Part shown: positions 10,815 through 22,338 of the stretch, piece after piece | Position numbering within the stretch: position 1 is the first letter of the stretch | How the letters are laid out: each line of letters opens with the position of its first letter | From: Galeruca laticollis | Lineage: Eukaryota; Arthropoda; Insecta; Coleoptera; Chrysomelidae | Length of the DNA stretch: 64,000 nucleotides | Direction of reading: 5' to 3' | Assembly (NCBI GenBank): GCA_963921935.1 | Contig: OY998176.1 | Span: forward strand, 175,022,445 to 175,086,444 | The notes under the pieces: generated by a model | The model's database searches: none | What the model was told of the DNA's origin: nothing | Seen by the model: only the letters and a program-made list of their open reading frames with translations | Program-made: the position numbers and the translations under genes

Positions 10815-11186
10815 ATCGGTTAATACACTTGACTATTCGCTTATACTTTATATATGTAAACAGCTAACTTTTAATTTAAATTGAATACACTGTTCACTAA
10901 ATAACTAAGTAATTTATATTCAACATAGTATACTTTTATGTTCACTTGTTCTGTTCACAACTTGATTAAACTGTAGACTGATTTCACGGCTCGTGGGTAG
11001 TCGCTTATATATTATAACCATTTCTGGAACAATCGGATTCCTGGACCAAACGATCGACCTTCTTAGAAATACCTCTGGGAAACAATCACAAAAAATAGTC
11101 CTTCCAAGAAATCCGTGCGCTCTTGCCAAAATTTTAACTTTTAGATATCGACTTCGATGACAGCACTAGAGTGCGATTTCGTAAAA
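10815..11186 (-). repeat. 5' LTR of gypsy element B
   Basis: Same orientation as 5270-5679 and similar throughout, with many substitutions and indels. The short stretch between it and the piggyBac right end (10761-10814) should hold the primer-binding site, but I do not recognise a tRNA match there. Borders are approximate. Confidence 0.7.
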
Positions 11187-12870
11187 ATATTCTGTTAATG
11201 TGATTACTTACTTGCGTTCATTAGCTTAGTTTTATGTTTTTTCCTTCTCTTTGGTCAATTACTGTTGGATGCTTATCACTATATTATAGTTATTGTGATA
11301 TTTTCCGATCTTTGAAAGGATATATCTATTCTTCAATAAAGATCTTCTCTACCAGGTCGATGGTTGAGGTGAAGCTTTAAAAAAGATGCCAAAATAATTT
11401 AATTTCAATATTGTTGTATGTCTTTATTCAACCATAGGGAGGAGATAGTTTTTAAATGCCAATTTCGTTGTCATTACATTGCGTACAATGTAGATATAGT
11501 TCAATATATCTATAGAACCAGACATTACCACACCATTCCATAATAGATTTCAATAAGGAAATTCCTCTGATAGCAACTACCAGAACTGTATAAACAGGAG
11601 AGCTCATAATATGTGTATTATTTGAATAACATAAACTCGAAAACCTAATTGTAGTACAACTGCTTGGAAATCTAAATATACCCATAGATATGTAAGAACT
11701 ACACCGATCGCTATGATGATTTGAATTTGAATCACAAATTAGCTTCATATTACGTCTTTTGTTGAAGTGTGATACATCGCCAGTTGACGCAATAAGCTGT
11801 TAGAGTAGATAGATTCGATTCAGATGATATTAATGACCCCATATATTGCGAAGGTATATAATTTATAATTACGTTTCCAACTTTCTTTTCACTTATAAAA
11901 TAATATATCTCTTTCTTATTTGACTGTTTTTCCAATAGATGAGTTGGAAGATGAAGACGTAGCAGTGGCTACTAGTTTATCAAGATCTCACTTGATTCCC
12001 AATTCTACGAAAATCTACTTTCAAAAATGTATTTCGAATTGCTCACCTATACTTAGTATTTGATTGGATTTTTTGTTGAATTAGAAGTGTTGATGGTTGG
12101 AAATGTATCGTTTCTATTTTTTTCGAACTCGCATTAAACTATGACCATTTTTCTTATTAAAACTGGATGTTCTTCTAGAAAACCTATATATCGTCAATAT
12201 GTTTACAAAAGGGGGATCATTTCTAGTCACTGCATATGATGCACAATTCGAATAATGAATTTGTCAAAATATTTTCAGAATGTAATATATTAAATTCAGC
12301 CGATATTTGTGTTCCAACTGTATACAAATATCCAATTAATTTGAATTTCATCTATAAACATATCGGTTCATCAAGTTTTTGTAATGATCACTTTGTGAAT
12401 ATATCCTGGTTAGAAGAACAAACAAATGGAAATTACAAATAAACTCAAACGAATGGAGAATTCATACCGACTCTTTATTTCTTGAAACAACATTCCCTTT
12501 GACATTGTGCTACTTTTTAATCAAATTGGTCATTTTCAACGTAATTTAAGTGCAAAGGATGTTTTTACTCATTAAATTCTCACTGTATCACTCCTTCCGC
12601 TTCAAAACATTCATTAGCAAACAGCGATCGTCGAAGTCATAAGTGAAAAAATATTCCTACTGTCATTGAAAATGGAAATCATAATTCATAGGAACGAGTT
12701 GTGCAATCGAAGCTTCATCAAATCATGTTTATTTTTGTGGATTATTTTTTGTGGGCAGTGTATAAAGGAATTTCTAATGTTAACTGTTACAAAATCATCT
12801 GCCAATAAAGAAGAGTCCGTTACGATGGAATGGATATTTCCAACAAAAGCATATTTGGTCGTTATACACT
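11187..12870. other. AT-rich spacer, no gene seen
   Basis: Short open frames exist on both strands, but none shows a recognisable motif, and the base composition looks non-coding. I found no tRNA, terminal repeat or long duplication in it. Confidence 0.5.
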
Positions 12871-13350
12871 CCTAATGCACCGATATGCTCCATGAATAAT
12901 TTTCTTTACACCACATTCCCCGAGAGACTATAGCTGTGTGTTGGGGGAGAGGGTGGGGGTTGCAAATAAATGCAAGCCCCCCAATCGCAATTTTCAAATT
13001 TGGAACTTTGCACCATCAAGCGCTTGTGATGCACCATAATGCTCCATCAAAAAAATCCTTTGCATCCCACCCCCAGTTAGTAGTATCGCATTATTGACAG
13101 TTAAGTTGCCCCCCCCCCCCCCAATAATAATTCGCAAACAATATATACTACAGCCGAACTCACTTCTAATGCACACATATGCAACAAAAATAAACTCCCC
13201 CCTCCCCCTACTTAGTTAAACCTCAATATATAGGGTTTCCCCTCCCTAATGATAATTTAAAAAAAAATAGATGGCATCGGTATACACCTCAATTGCACTA
13301 CTATGCACCACCAAAAAAACAAGTTCCCTTCTCGTCCTAAATAGTTAAGC
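12871..13350 (+). repeat. Degenerate tandem repeat, ~125-155-bp units, with poly-C
   Basis: A motif like TAATGCACcgATATGCtCCA followed by an A run recurs at about 12872, 13026, 13165 and 13288. Each is followed by a C/G-homopolymer-rich stretch and a TAGTTAA-like word. Spacing falls from 154 to 123 bp. A run of 14 C lies at 13109-13122. This looks like an old tandem array. Confidence 0.6.
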
Positions 13351-13374
13351 CCCATTATACATCGTAAACTTTGA

Positions 13375-14100
13375 AATTATATCCCCGAGGGGGTGAAAGG
13401 GGGTTAAAATTCATATTTTTAGGCATAGCGGTCCTAGAAGCAAGAAATTTGGCAGAAATTTTCCTCAACTGACATAAGTGAGCACTAGGGAAGAATTTTT
13501 GGAAATCCAACTCAAATTTCAAATCAATTGAATGAATGGAAAGTTTTTAGCAGATGAAGGGATTTTTGGAAATTCAACTCCCACCGAGTTGCTGGACTAA
13601 AAATGGCGTTCAGAAACTAATAATGGCTGATAAAATAGTCGTGACTTTAGCAGTTTTATTAATTTTTAGCATTATGTATTTTCTGGAGTCTGTAAAGTGT
13701 GTTAAAACAAATAAACATGATATTTAATATCCAAAAATTCTTTCGTAGTGCGCACGTCATCATCATTTGAGTAATTTTGTGCCAAACTTCATGCTTCTAA
13801 AGGTTATTTCTCATGCATCCGATTTCCGACGATCCAAAATTCCGAAAATGTTACGATTGTTTGAGAAATTTACCGCTATGCCTAAAAATATGAATTTTAG
13901 CCCCCTTTCACCCCCTCAGGGATGAAATTTCTAAAAATCATTTCCTATTGCTCACTTACATCACTTGAGAAACCCCTCTGCCAAATTTCATTCTTCTAGG
14001 CCGATCAGTTCTTGAGAGGTGGAATTTCATACCCTTACTTACCCCTTAGGGGAGGAATTTCCAAAAATCCTTTCTTAGTGCTCACTTACGTCAGTGGATG
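13375..14100. repeat. Inverted-repeat cluster (MITE-like)
   Basis: 13380-13440 and 13865-13925 are inverted copies sharing a GGGGGTGAAAGGGGGTTAAA core and the CATATTTTTAGGCATAGCGG word. A second motif (TTTTGGAAAT...GTGAGCACTA, seen inverted as TAGTGCTCACTTACGTCA with TTTCCAAAAATCC) occurs at 13470-13520 and again, inverted, near 13925-13960 and 14060-14100. No coding sequence is present. Confidence 0.7.
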
Positions 14101-14229
14101 AATATTTCTGTTTCGTTCGTAGTAAATTTAACAGAATATATAAAGATATTGAAAAGGTATATGCTAGGAAATATTCGATTGTACCCTCTAAGATATCTGA
14201 TGTTGATTACCACGAGGATGAAGTCACGG

Positions 14230-14930
14230 ACAAAAGCTAGTTCTATATAGCATTTAAATTTAGTGGCATATCAAGTTAGGTCACTACCTGTTATACATTA
14301 TCCACGAAGTTGCAAATGTCCTATGTTTGGAGGACATGTAGGAAATAATAGATTGCTGAAGAAAATTAGAGGGAATTTTAGATGGAGACACATGAAAGAT
14401 GTGAGAAATTCCGTAAACAAGTGTCACGGCTGTCAAATGAACGAAGCGAAACCAGACCACAAAGAAAAATTTGTAATAACGGACACAGCCATGAAAACAT
14501 TTGATACTGTGTATATGAACACAGTAGGTTCATTTGTCTAGAGTCGTAGAGACTTTTGTATAACGATATGGGAACTGAAGAAGTATGCAGGTATGATACC
14601 AGTCAAAGACAAAGAGTCTCAGACAATTTAATAAGGAATATTTGACAATTTCAACGGTTTAATAAAAGTACAGATCAAAGAGCGGCCTATAAAAATGAGA
14701 TCATGAACAAACTAACAGAACTACTGAATATAAAACATAACTTTTCTACTGCTTATCATCATGAATCTATATGAAGTTGTGAATAACTTCAAAGAACATT
14801 TAACGATTATGTCTGAAATTTTATAAAGGAAACTCGGGATGATTATGCGAATATGCTAAAATATTGGCTTATTGCTACAATACAACACCGAACACATATG
14901 GTTGACGCAAAACATATAGTGTAGCAATGT
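14230..14930 (+). pseudogene. Errantivirus/gypsy-clade integrase remnant
   Basis: The plus strand keeps the family's order through frameshifts and stops. First is the H-H-C-C finger (14320-14450, GGHVGNNRLLKKIRGNFRW...CHGCQMNEAK). Then come a degenerate core start (TVYMNTVGSF, where D is expected in place of N), a TKYLVxIPI-like segment near 14570, the second catalytic region (TDQRAAYKNEIMNKLTELLN, about 14680-14740), and a STAYHHESI block where the catalytic Glu should follow. No LTR or neighbouring RT is seen, so it is an isolated fragment. Confidence 0.82.
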
Positions 14931-15252
14931 AATGGTATATCCCATTTAAGTTATGTTGCGGAGCTAGACTCTGAAAGGTATTAATATTTTGTTCACTTTT
15001 AACAATACCTATATTGTACTTGACGTTATGTAATTATTGAATGGGCGTTCGGTTTATTCGGGATACCAGACGTGAACTAAGGCCTTTTTGTATGCCATTC
15101 GATTTTTTATGAACAAAACAAAATTCTATGGAAAAATAACAAAAACAAATATTATAACAATGAATAAAACAATTCATCAAAAATAAATATTATGTCTAAC
15201 TCCCGTTTGTCACTACCATATATAAGTAACATGAAACATATATTAAACTTAA

Positions 15253-15640
15253 TTAATTTTCTTCTTCCAGAAATTTTATTAATTCTTCTCCCATATCATA
15301 TGCTTCACTATCACTATTGTCTTGTGAATCAATATTAAATTTATTTCCTCCATTAATATTGACTTGCCCAATATTTTTGTACTCATCTTCATATTTGATT
15401 ACTTCTTCAATTTCTGTTTTAATTTTGCCCAAATAAACTCGATGGGATTGAAAATGCAAAAAGAGGAGGAAGTCTCACTATAGAGTCATGTTGTTCTGCA
15501 ATACTCTCTAGGGCGTATAATTTCTTAAATTTCTTTGTCTGTAAAACTTCAATCAGCTGTTGTTTTGTATAATAATCTTCAAAGTACAAATTCCTGAGAA
15601 AAGCACTAGACTCTTTGTTAATATCAGTCTACCAACTAAA
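15253..15640 (-). pseudogene. Tc1/mariner-type (DDE_3) transposase fragment
   Basis: The minus strand reads YTKQQLIEVLQTKKFKK... followed by EQHDSIVRLPP and, after a one-base frame change, FNPIEFIWAKLKQKLKK. That is the C-terminal part of the insect IS630/Tc1-like transposase family: RLPPxxxxxNPIExxW holds the last catalytic Glu. An acidic tail ending FLEEEN follows and closes at 15253. No terminal inverted repeats were found; the N-terminal half is absent or unrecognisable. Confidence 0.75.
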
Positions 15641-15644
15641 GAAC

Positions 15645-16260
15645 GAGCGTTGCTTATCTCTGATAGATACCTGCTGTGGTCGGAAAAATTGCTATCTCAA
15701 AATATACTTATAGTTCGGTGAAAGATGGGGAAAAAATGAGTTATTTGTAAATTATATTCCTAATTTTTGTGAATTAAACGAGATATAAGGTAGTGTTAAT
15801 TGTATGGTGTTATGTTAAAGATGTTTTTAAATATGTATATATGTATTTAATTATTATAGAGTTATTGAATACATTTCAAAGATTATCAGTCGAAATTATA
15901 ATATTAAATGAATATATCGTCAAATGAGCATTTTAAATTATAATATTCACTGGATTATGACGGCATTTAACACAAACGATAAGCTTAAACCTTAAAGCTA
16001 AAACTATATCTCTTGCGTCAACTATACTATGGTTACACACCATTTATTTAGTATATGGAAGAAAATCGAACATACCAGTACATTTGAATACGGGAGTAGA
16101 GTCACGGTATGACTTTGAGACGTATCACAACAACTCAGGTACAGTGAAAACATATTGAGTTTCTCGGAAAATTCCATATATAATTTTCCTCTCCCAGATG
16201 TGGTGGTTATTAAAGCCGAAGGTCAGAAATAATTCTTATGAACTTATATGAACCTAGACC
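15645..16260. other. AT-rich spacer, no gene seen
   Basis: No frame with recognisable motifs on either strand and no repeat shared with other parts of the window that I can see. Confidence 0.45.
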
Positions 16261-16261
16261 T

Positions 16262-16860
16262 CGGAAAAAGTTATTTACTATAGAACGAAAGTATTTGAGT
16301 TAGGGAAATGGAAGGGGGTGAAATTTTAAGGGTGGAAGACGGTTTATCACGGTTTTCGGCATAACTACGGCTCCTGTGAAAAAATGTGTATAAGTAAAGT
16401 GGTAGGAAATAAAAAGATTCACAACTTTTGTATTTGCACATAACCTCAAATTTAATGCTAAAAATTTAAAAAAATATTTTTTGGTTCTCGATTGTTATCT
16501 CCCACAAAAATATTTTTTTTTCACAAAATTTGGTGAAAACTTACATTTTTATGTCCAAACACATTGTAATTTTTTGGATTCAAAATATTTATTTCATTCC
16601 CTGATTTTCATTTTAATCACCCTAATTTTCAATCGAAAATACTTACATGAAGAGATCTGTGTTTTAAAAACCATGTTGTGCTTTTTGTTGTCTACTTTCT
16701 GACGGTATGAAAAATAAACATTACTATGGCAAAAATTTTCAGAAAATGCAAAATTACGAAAAAAACTCGAACTCGAAAAATTTTCGTTTTATCATTATGT
16801 TATTTTCATGAAAATTCACACTTCAATTGCTCGAAAACTGAAGTTTCTACGTTAAATTGG
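16262..16860 (+). repeat. Left inverted arm
   Basis: Matches the reverse complement of 21130-21640. Shared words include AAAGATTCACAACTTTTGTA, TTTTGGATTCAAAATATTT (right copy TTCTGGATTCAAAATATTT) and GGTGGAAGACGGTTT/GGTGGAAAACGGTTT. The left arm carries an extra ~45-bp AT-rich stretch near 16465-16515 that the right arm lacks. Confidence 0.75.
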
Positions 16861-16984
16861 AAAACTGAAAAATCGCAAATCCATGAAGCATAGTGATTGC
16901 GAAAAATATACGAAAATAGTCCATTTTATAAGTATTAAAGAAAAGATTTGATGGGGAGTTTATATTTATAAATACTTTATTTTG

Positions 16985-17790
16985 ACTTCTAATCACTTAT
17001 CCATTAGTTTTTGCTTCTTTGATGGCATTTCATCGTTAGATTCGACAAATGTTCCCAATTCTAGTAGACCTTCGAAATCTTCAAAATCATTATCGTCTTC
17101 GTCTCCAATATTTTTTCCATCCACAATTTCATCTGAATCATTAACTTCCTCGTAGTTTTTTTCTTCAACATTAGCCTATTTTTCAGAACGATAACAATTT
17201 GAACATAAATTTGTTCATTTCAAACCATCTTTCCGGCAGTCACGTTTTAGACTGTTACAACCAGTTTCACATCAACAACAAATAATTTTGAGCAAAATTT
17301 ATTATTTATCTGTCAATTTGGGCATAATGCCACGTTGTTTCCAGCCCCTGTCAGTTAGTTACCCATCCAAGTTTGAGGCATAATTAATTCAGCGTTATAT
17401 TTTCATTTTCACATTTATAAATTGATTTGAATAATTTCAATCCATTTTTGGCAATACCCTCTTTGTTTGCATCTTTTATAAAAAATATTGGCTAAATTTG
17501 ACAAATTTTTATTGTCTAGTACTGAATTGACTAAAGTTTCCTTTCCTTTTCTGGCAAATACAGATTGTATCGCAACCAGAAAAACAATGATATTTTTGAA
17601 GGATTCATAAAATAGATTTTTTACATTTCCAGAACTTGGCTTGAGAAAATAAATGTCACAAATATTTGAATTCAACAAATTGTTTCAGAAGGACCAAAAG
17701 ATTGCCCCCAACTATGACAGTTTTATTAGCATCTCTGCCAATTTTCATCGAGGTCTTAGTTATGTCAGCATCCGCTTCTTTTTCTGCTTG
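16985..17790 (-). pseudogene. C-terminal part of an invertebrate 'GCDTT/CXC' family gene
   Basis: Minus-strand blocks in order: QAEKEADADITKTSMKIGRD...VIVGGNLLVLL (about 17690-17790), IYFLKPSSGNVKNLFYESF (17590-17650), a FARKGKETLV segment with the usual GCDTT core deleted just before it, and a final cysteine-rich stretch (about 17190-17300, C at GCNSLKRDC and CTNLCSNCY). An acidic tail ending PSKKQKLMDK closes it. I recognise the order (D-rich TAI motif, VGxDxDLLVLL, FLKPGKGN, FLHAxxGCDTTS, CXC cysteines) as a widespread, functionally unassigned family common in invertebrate genomes and often multi-copy. The gene is broken by stops and by the pogo insertion upstream. Confidence 0.6.
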
Positions 17791-17826
17791 AAATTTACTG
17801 TTTCAGCCCTCACTCTGTGGAATCTA

Positions 17827-20734
17827 AGGTAAGAGGGGCAAACATTGACATATCTTCATAATTTCTTTTTTATTAGATCTAATTTTTTTTTAAATTATCT
17901 CTAAAAATTTCCTGAGATTGGCATACTATATAGTAATACTAAGCAATGATGTACGTAATGTTTTGATTTTTACTTTATGCAAAAACTTGTCCGGTGGCAA
18001 TGTAACCCCATAGATAGTATAACATTGACACCCCATATAAATTGAAGCCTAAGTCAATCTTAGGGAATCGTTAACCAACATTGACACATAAATTGGTTTT
18101 ATGGCCTTTTTAGGTACTTAGAAACGAACAATTTTTCTTTTTTTTTCAAAACTAAGGACTTATTGGGTAAAACAGCCTAAAAACCTTGTTGTTTTTATAG
18201 AAATCATGTTTTTATTCTGAATACCGCAAGATTAATATAATGTAGGAACCTTAATAGTTAAAACTTAACTTAAACTAGGAAGTGCAACTTAAAAACATAC
18301 AAACTAAATTTTGGTACGTGACTTTTGCTAATAAATTTTGGTAACTCCACTAATGTGGGGCACTTTAGAAAAATGCATTCCTCTATTTATTTCCGGTTCG
18401 TCAGTAATTGCAACTACTACATTTAATAATACGACTCTGTGTTCTCAACATCAGGATATACAAAATACAAACCCTTTTTACGTAAAAAGCTAACCTTAAT
18501 AAAGCCATTCTTTACTTGTACAACCTTTCGTATGTAATGAATGATATATTTTTTCCCATATTTTACGACCACCCAATTCCCAAGTTTAACGTTTTGAATG
18601 TCAGCACGGGTACTTCTTTGACTGTTGTTTGTTTTAGCCCCACTCACCCCATTTTCTCCTTCTTCTTCAATGATCTCATTCTCTACTTGTTCATTTTCTG
18701 CAGTGATCAAATTTTCAAAATCTTCCGGCTCATTGTCACTGTTATCATCATAAGTTAACTCACTTTCTGACAAACTGGAGCTAGGTTCTTGTGATTCTTG
18801 TGCCTCTCTTTTCTTTTTTGTTTGCCAATGGTTGCTTTTGGTTTTGCTTCTTTTTAGATTTCTTTCCTTCTTCCTTTTCACTAAGTCTTTTTAAAACATC
18901 TTTGTCTGTTAGTCTTGCAGAAAATTTTCTGTTTACTCCGTTTTTCTTCATGATGGTCGATATTTTTGTGTTATCAGTCCTTAGGACTGATAAAATTGAA
19001 TTTGTTAAACTTGTTTTAATATCTTCTGGTGTAGAAAGACAGGGTGTCTGTTCTGCTATTTTATTCCTTATGTTGTAACATGTCGACGGCAATTGGCCAG
19101 TCCCCAGAAGATGTGGATGGCATCTGAGCAGAATCCTCACCGTTAACAAGTGTGCCGCCACCTGAGTTTTTTTTTCATTTTTTCTAAAGACAAAGGGTCA
19201 ATACCCGACCCATCAAAGCCACCTACCACGAAACTTGGAGTGTTGTCCAGTTATTTCATGAAAGAAGTGAATACAATTTTATCGACATTTTTATAAACCG
19301 ATTCTTGATAAAAATCTTGAATAATTTTTCTCCAAGACGCCTTAACCGATTTGTAAACGCCAACATTCAGAGGCTGAACTAAATGGGACGTGGGAGCTGG
19401 TAAACAGAATATTTCGATATTATGTTTTGCGGCTGTTTCCACCAAGTCCAAAGATGAATGTGAGTTATGCCCATCCAAAATAAGAAGCTTAGTACCCTGT
19501 AAATCTGAAGTTGAAGGAATAAAACAGTTAGTAAACCAATAAAAAAACTGAAGGGACTCCATCCAACCAGACGGTGAACAATTATAACGACAATTCTCCG
19601 GTACGTCCACCCACCAAGTGGAATACAGGTGAAGTCCTTTGTACTTGATAAACATTGGTAAGAAGTCTCCAGCAGCATTGCAACAGATAAGGACCGTGTA
19701 CGCAGCTTTTGTGACGCTGCCGACTAATTTGTTTGGATTTCGGCTACTCCTTTTGCACAATACTTTCTGGACACCTGCATCGGTTTGAAAACCAATCTCA
19801 TCACAGTTAAAGATGTTCTGTGGCTTTTTATACAAACCGAAACGCGAATAGACAGCTTGCAATTTATTATAATCATCTTCCATTACCTCCCGTGACCCCG
19901 CTACAGCTCTATTCTTCGGAAGATTTTGAGCTACTCGTCTACTTGTTTCTTTAGACCATCTTTTTTCGAACATCGTGCACCAATCAATACCTGGTATTCC
20001 ATTGCGGAACGGATTCGGTCGAAGTTTTTGCACGTAGTCTTGCACACATCTTTGGAGTTGTAGTCGGTCGATACTATAGCCCCATTCGCCAAGTTCAACT
20101 AACGTATGCTCCAACATTTCCTCTTCTTCATAGGGTAAAACTGTAGGACGTCGAACAGCTTTACACTTAAACCCTTTAAAATGGTTCATGAAAGTAGTCC
20201 GGTTCATGCCATAACGTTGAGCGGTTGACTTATAACTGTCACCATGTCTAACTGCTTGCTGAGCTTCTTGCATAGCCTCGTTATCATAGGAGAGTCAAAG
20301 TTGGCCTAAGGATTACATTCTCAGTGTCAATGTTGGACTAGGGACTATCATTGATACTCTCAAACTTAACCATAGATTACTTTTCCAAAAAAAATGTCTA
20401 ATTTTACAAAATCACCAACTGATACAAAAACTGATTTGTAATATTAAAAGTAGAGCTTGAATTACTTTTAACACCAAAACTTCGGGCCTGTTGACTCAAA
20501 ATTCACAAAGTTTTCTATGCAAATATTGGGAGCACGTTAAACATCAGGCTTTTGAAACCGCCGTTATAAACCCACGGGTTGCTGCGGAGCATGCACATTA
20601 CGTCTATACAAAGCCTTCGGATGGTAATAGAGCACCATAAAGAGAAAATAGTATGGCTACCAATGTCACATTTTTGATTAGATTTAGAGATTGTGTCCAT
20701 GTTATACCAATGTCAACGTTGGTCCGCGCTACCT
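17827..20734 (-). mobile_element. pogo/Tigger-like DNA transposon
   Basis: Imperfect ~25-bp terminal inverted repeats start AGGTA at both ends (17827-17851; reverse complement at 20710-20734), each ending in TTGACAT. Both ends are flanked by TA (17825-17826 and 20735-20736), the Tc1/mariner/pogo target. The 2.9-kb length and a single minus-strand transposase with a CENP-B-like N-terminus fit the pogo group. Three copies of AACATTGACA at the left (17841, 18021, 18077) and two reversed copies at the right (20325, 20711, one mismatch) look like subterminal transposase-binding sites. Confidence 0.9.
18423..20273 (-). pseudogene. pogo/Tigger-like transposase
   Basis: The first 340 residues (19251-20273) are open: an HTH of psq/CENP-B type (YKSTAQRYGMNRTTF), a second DNA-binding region (ELGEWGYSIDRLQLQ), then the DDE domain with IFNCDEIGFQTD (first Asp), LLILDGHNSHSS (second Asp) and HLVQPLNVGVYKS. 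The third catalytic Asp of LQPLDV is Asn here (codon AAT). After a stop and frameshifts the C-terminal part continues (18423-19161): a lysine-rich stretch, an acidic stretch, and the usual pogo tail (LGNWVVVKYGKK...VSFLRKKG..FVYPDVENTE). It begins at an ATG at 20273 with the element's 5' region upstream. The copy is inactive because of the D-to-N change and the breaks near 19160-19250. Confidence 0.92.
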
Positions 20735-20740
20735 TACTTT

Positions 20741-20901
20741 CTTAAATGAAACTAACTGTTTTTAAATAATTCCACAATATATTGAAAAAAATTCGCAATT
20801 GCTTCTGATAGTAATATCGAAACAATTGTCAATTTTTTAAAAGTTTAACCATTTTTTCAATACATTGTGGAAATATTTAGGAACAGTTACTTCCATTTGA
20901 A
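20741..20901. repeat. Small palindromic MITE
   Basis: The left arm (TTAAATGAAACTAACTG..., 20742 on) is the reverse complement of the right arm, with a few mismatches (GGAACAGTTACTTCCATTT, to about 20900). Inside are the words AATTCCACAATAT and CGAAACAATTGTCAATTTTTTA, shared with the foldback elements at 24231-25231 and 46612-46852. It sits 6 bp beyond the pogo right end and, like the pogo, interrupts the CXC-type gene. Confidence 0.75.
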
Positions 20902-20904
20902 AAA

Positions 20905-21060
20905 GTAATAGTCTTTGTCTGCTTGTTTACGGACAAATTATCGTAACTGCAATCTTTCCATTAACGTTTTTATTACTTTGTCCTTGTTGTTCTCGTTAGA
21001 TAAATTTTTTTGCTAAAATGGTATTTTTGTACGGTTTTGATTATTGAACTCAGTAAGTTC
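20905..21060 (-). pseudogene. Upstream part of the interrupted CXC-family gene
   Basis: The minus strand reads a NENNKDKVIKTLMERLQL block followed by FVRKQADKDYY, which matches the family segment just before the acidic D-rich motif. The continuation (QAEKEADADIT...) is found at 17790 on the far side of the pogo and MITE insertions. No earlier part of the gene is recognisable before the right arm. Confidence 0.5.
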
Positions 21061-21129
21061 TGAGGGTTTTCTGCACTACGTTCTCCTCTTTTAGTTGAAC
21101 TAACTGCTGGGAGTATTGTAACATGGATA

Positions 21130-21640
21130 CTTACATTTTTCGAGTAATCAAAGTGTAATTTTTAGTAAATAGTTCGAAATTTTACATAATGATAAAAAAC
21201 ACTTGTCCAATTCGTGTTTTTCTCTTTTTTTAATTTTTTGATAAAATTTTCCAAAATAATGCTTATTTTTTATACGCAAGTAGAGATCTCAATGAACAAA
21301 AAGCCCATCGATGTTTTCCAAACGCAGATATTTTGACTTGAGAATTTTCGATATTAAATTAAAATAAGTCAGAAAAAGAAATATTTTGAATCCAGAAAAT
21401 TACAGTGCGTTTCGGACATAAGTTTCGCAAAAATGTTGAGGTTTTTTAAACATAGTGTAAGTACAAAAGTTGTGAATCTTTTCATTACCTGCAACTTTGC
21501 AACGTTTTCCGATAGAACTCGTAGTTTTTCCTGAAATTGTGAGAAACCGTTTTCCACCCTCAAAATCTCATCACCTTCCACGTTAAATCGCCCGTAAATT
21601 ATCATCCTTTTATTTTTGTTATATTTACTTACTTTTCCAA
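21130..21640 (-). repeat. Right inverted arm
   Basis: Reverse complement of the left arm at 16262-16860, about two-thirds identical by eye, with matching inner end (ACACTTTGATTACTCGAAAAA versus ACACTTCAATTGCTCGAAAAC) and outer end (GGAAAAGTAAGTAAATATA versus GGAAAAAGTTATTTACTATA). A minus-strand open frame here is a by-product of the repeat. Confidence 0.75.
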
Positions 21641-21644
21641 AGAT

Positions 21645-22330
21645 TAGCATACTGTTTTTTGGTCTCAAAAATTATCGACCCTGGCCTATGAGAGGTACAA
21701 TGAACTGAATAGTGCTTCTGTGTTTTCTGACATCAATTTGAAGTGGATTTAAACAACCAGTAATATCCTTATAACTCTAGCATTTCCCTATAATGAGTAA
21801 CAACAATTTACAGACCCCACTTCCATCAACCACTATGCAACATACAACGTAAATATAAGTTAATTCTCCATTAAAACTTGAAGTCAGAGTGAAACTGATT
21901 GATGACGTTGACAACGTGAAAAACTCCAGACCTAATTGGATCTTCAATTTGAGCGTATTGAATTACAACGAGATTCGAAATATTTGTAAGCTTCTTGTTT
22001 CGAGAAATCGTTCGTAAGATATAACGTGTTTGGAATATATAAGCAATATACGCAGATATTCATGGATTCTAATATCACATCCTAATAACACATTGCAAGT
22101 TTCAATATTAGTAATTGAAGTATTCTTAAAACATTATTTGATACAGATTGAATTTACAAAATACGTTGCAAGATTATATAAAAATTTATCAATGATGGAT
22201 GTAAACAAATCAATTCTAAAATGACAGAAATAAAAGTTCTGATTCGTAATAATAATCTATTTATTGCTTCTGAATCAATGTTACTGCAATGAGTTCCAGT
22301 ACAATAATAATTTTTAAGTCTTAAGTAATA
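21645..22330. other. AT-rich spacer, no gene seen
   Basis: No recognisable protein motifs or repeats; short frames only. Confidence 0.45.
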
Positions 22331-22338
22331 CAAACCTA

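Larger units (their letters stand above)
5270..11186 (-). mobile_element. Ty3/gypsy LTR retrotransposon B with nested piggyBac
   Basis: Two diverged but clearly related ~400-bp sequences in the same orientation (5270-5679 and about 10815-11186) flank gag and integrase sequences on the minus strand. A polypurine tract lies beside the low-coordinate copy, making it the 3' LTR. Protease, reverse transcriptase and RNase H are missing, and a piggyBac element occupies 8671-10756 between the 5' LTR and gag. LTR divergence is high, so this is one of the oldest insertions in the window. Confidence 0.85.
16262..21640 (-). mobile_element. Putative long-inverted-repeat element carrying a CXC-type gene
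   Basis: Two diverged inverted sequences, about 600 bp (16262-16860) and 510 bp (21130-21640), flank parts of one broken gene read on the minus strand (20905-21060, then 16985-17790). A pogo transposon (17827-20734) and a small MITE (20741-20901) have inserted in the middle of that gene. With those two removed, the inside is about 1.2 kb of gene remnant between long inverted ends, the shape of a DNA transposon with long terminal repeats. The alternative is that two copies of a dispersed repeat happen to flank the gene. Confidence 0.45.
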
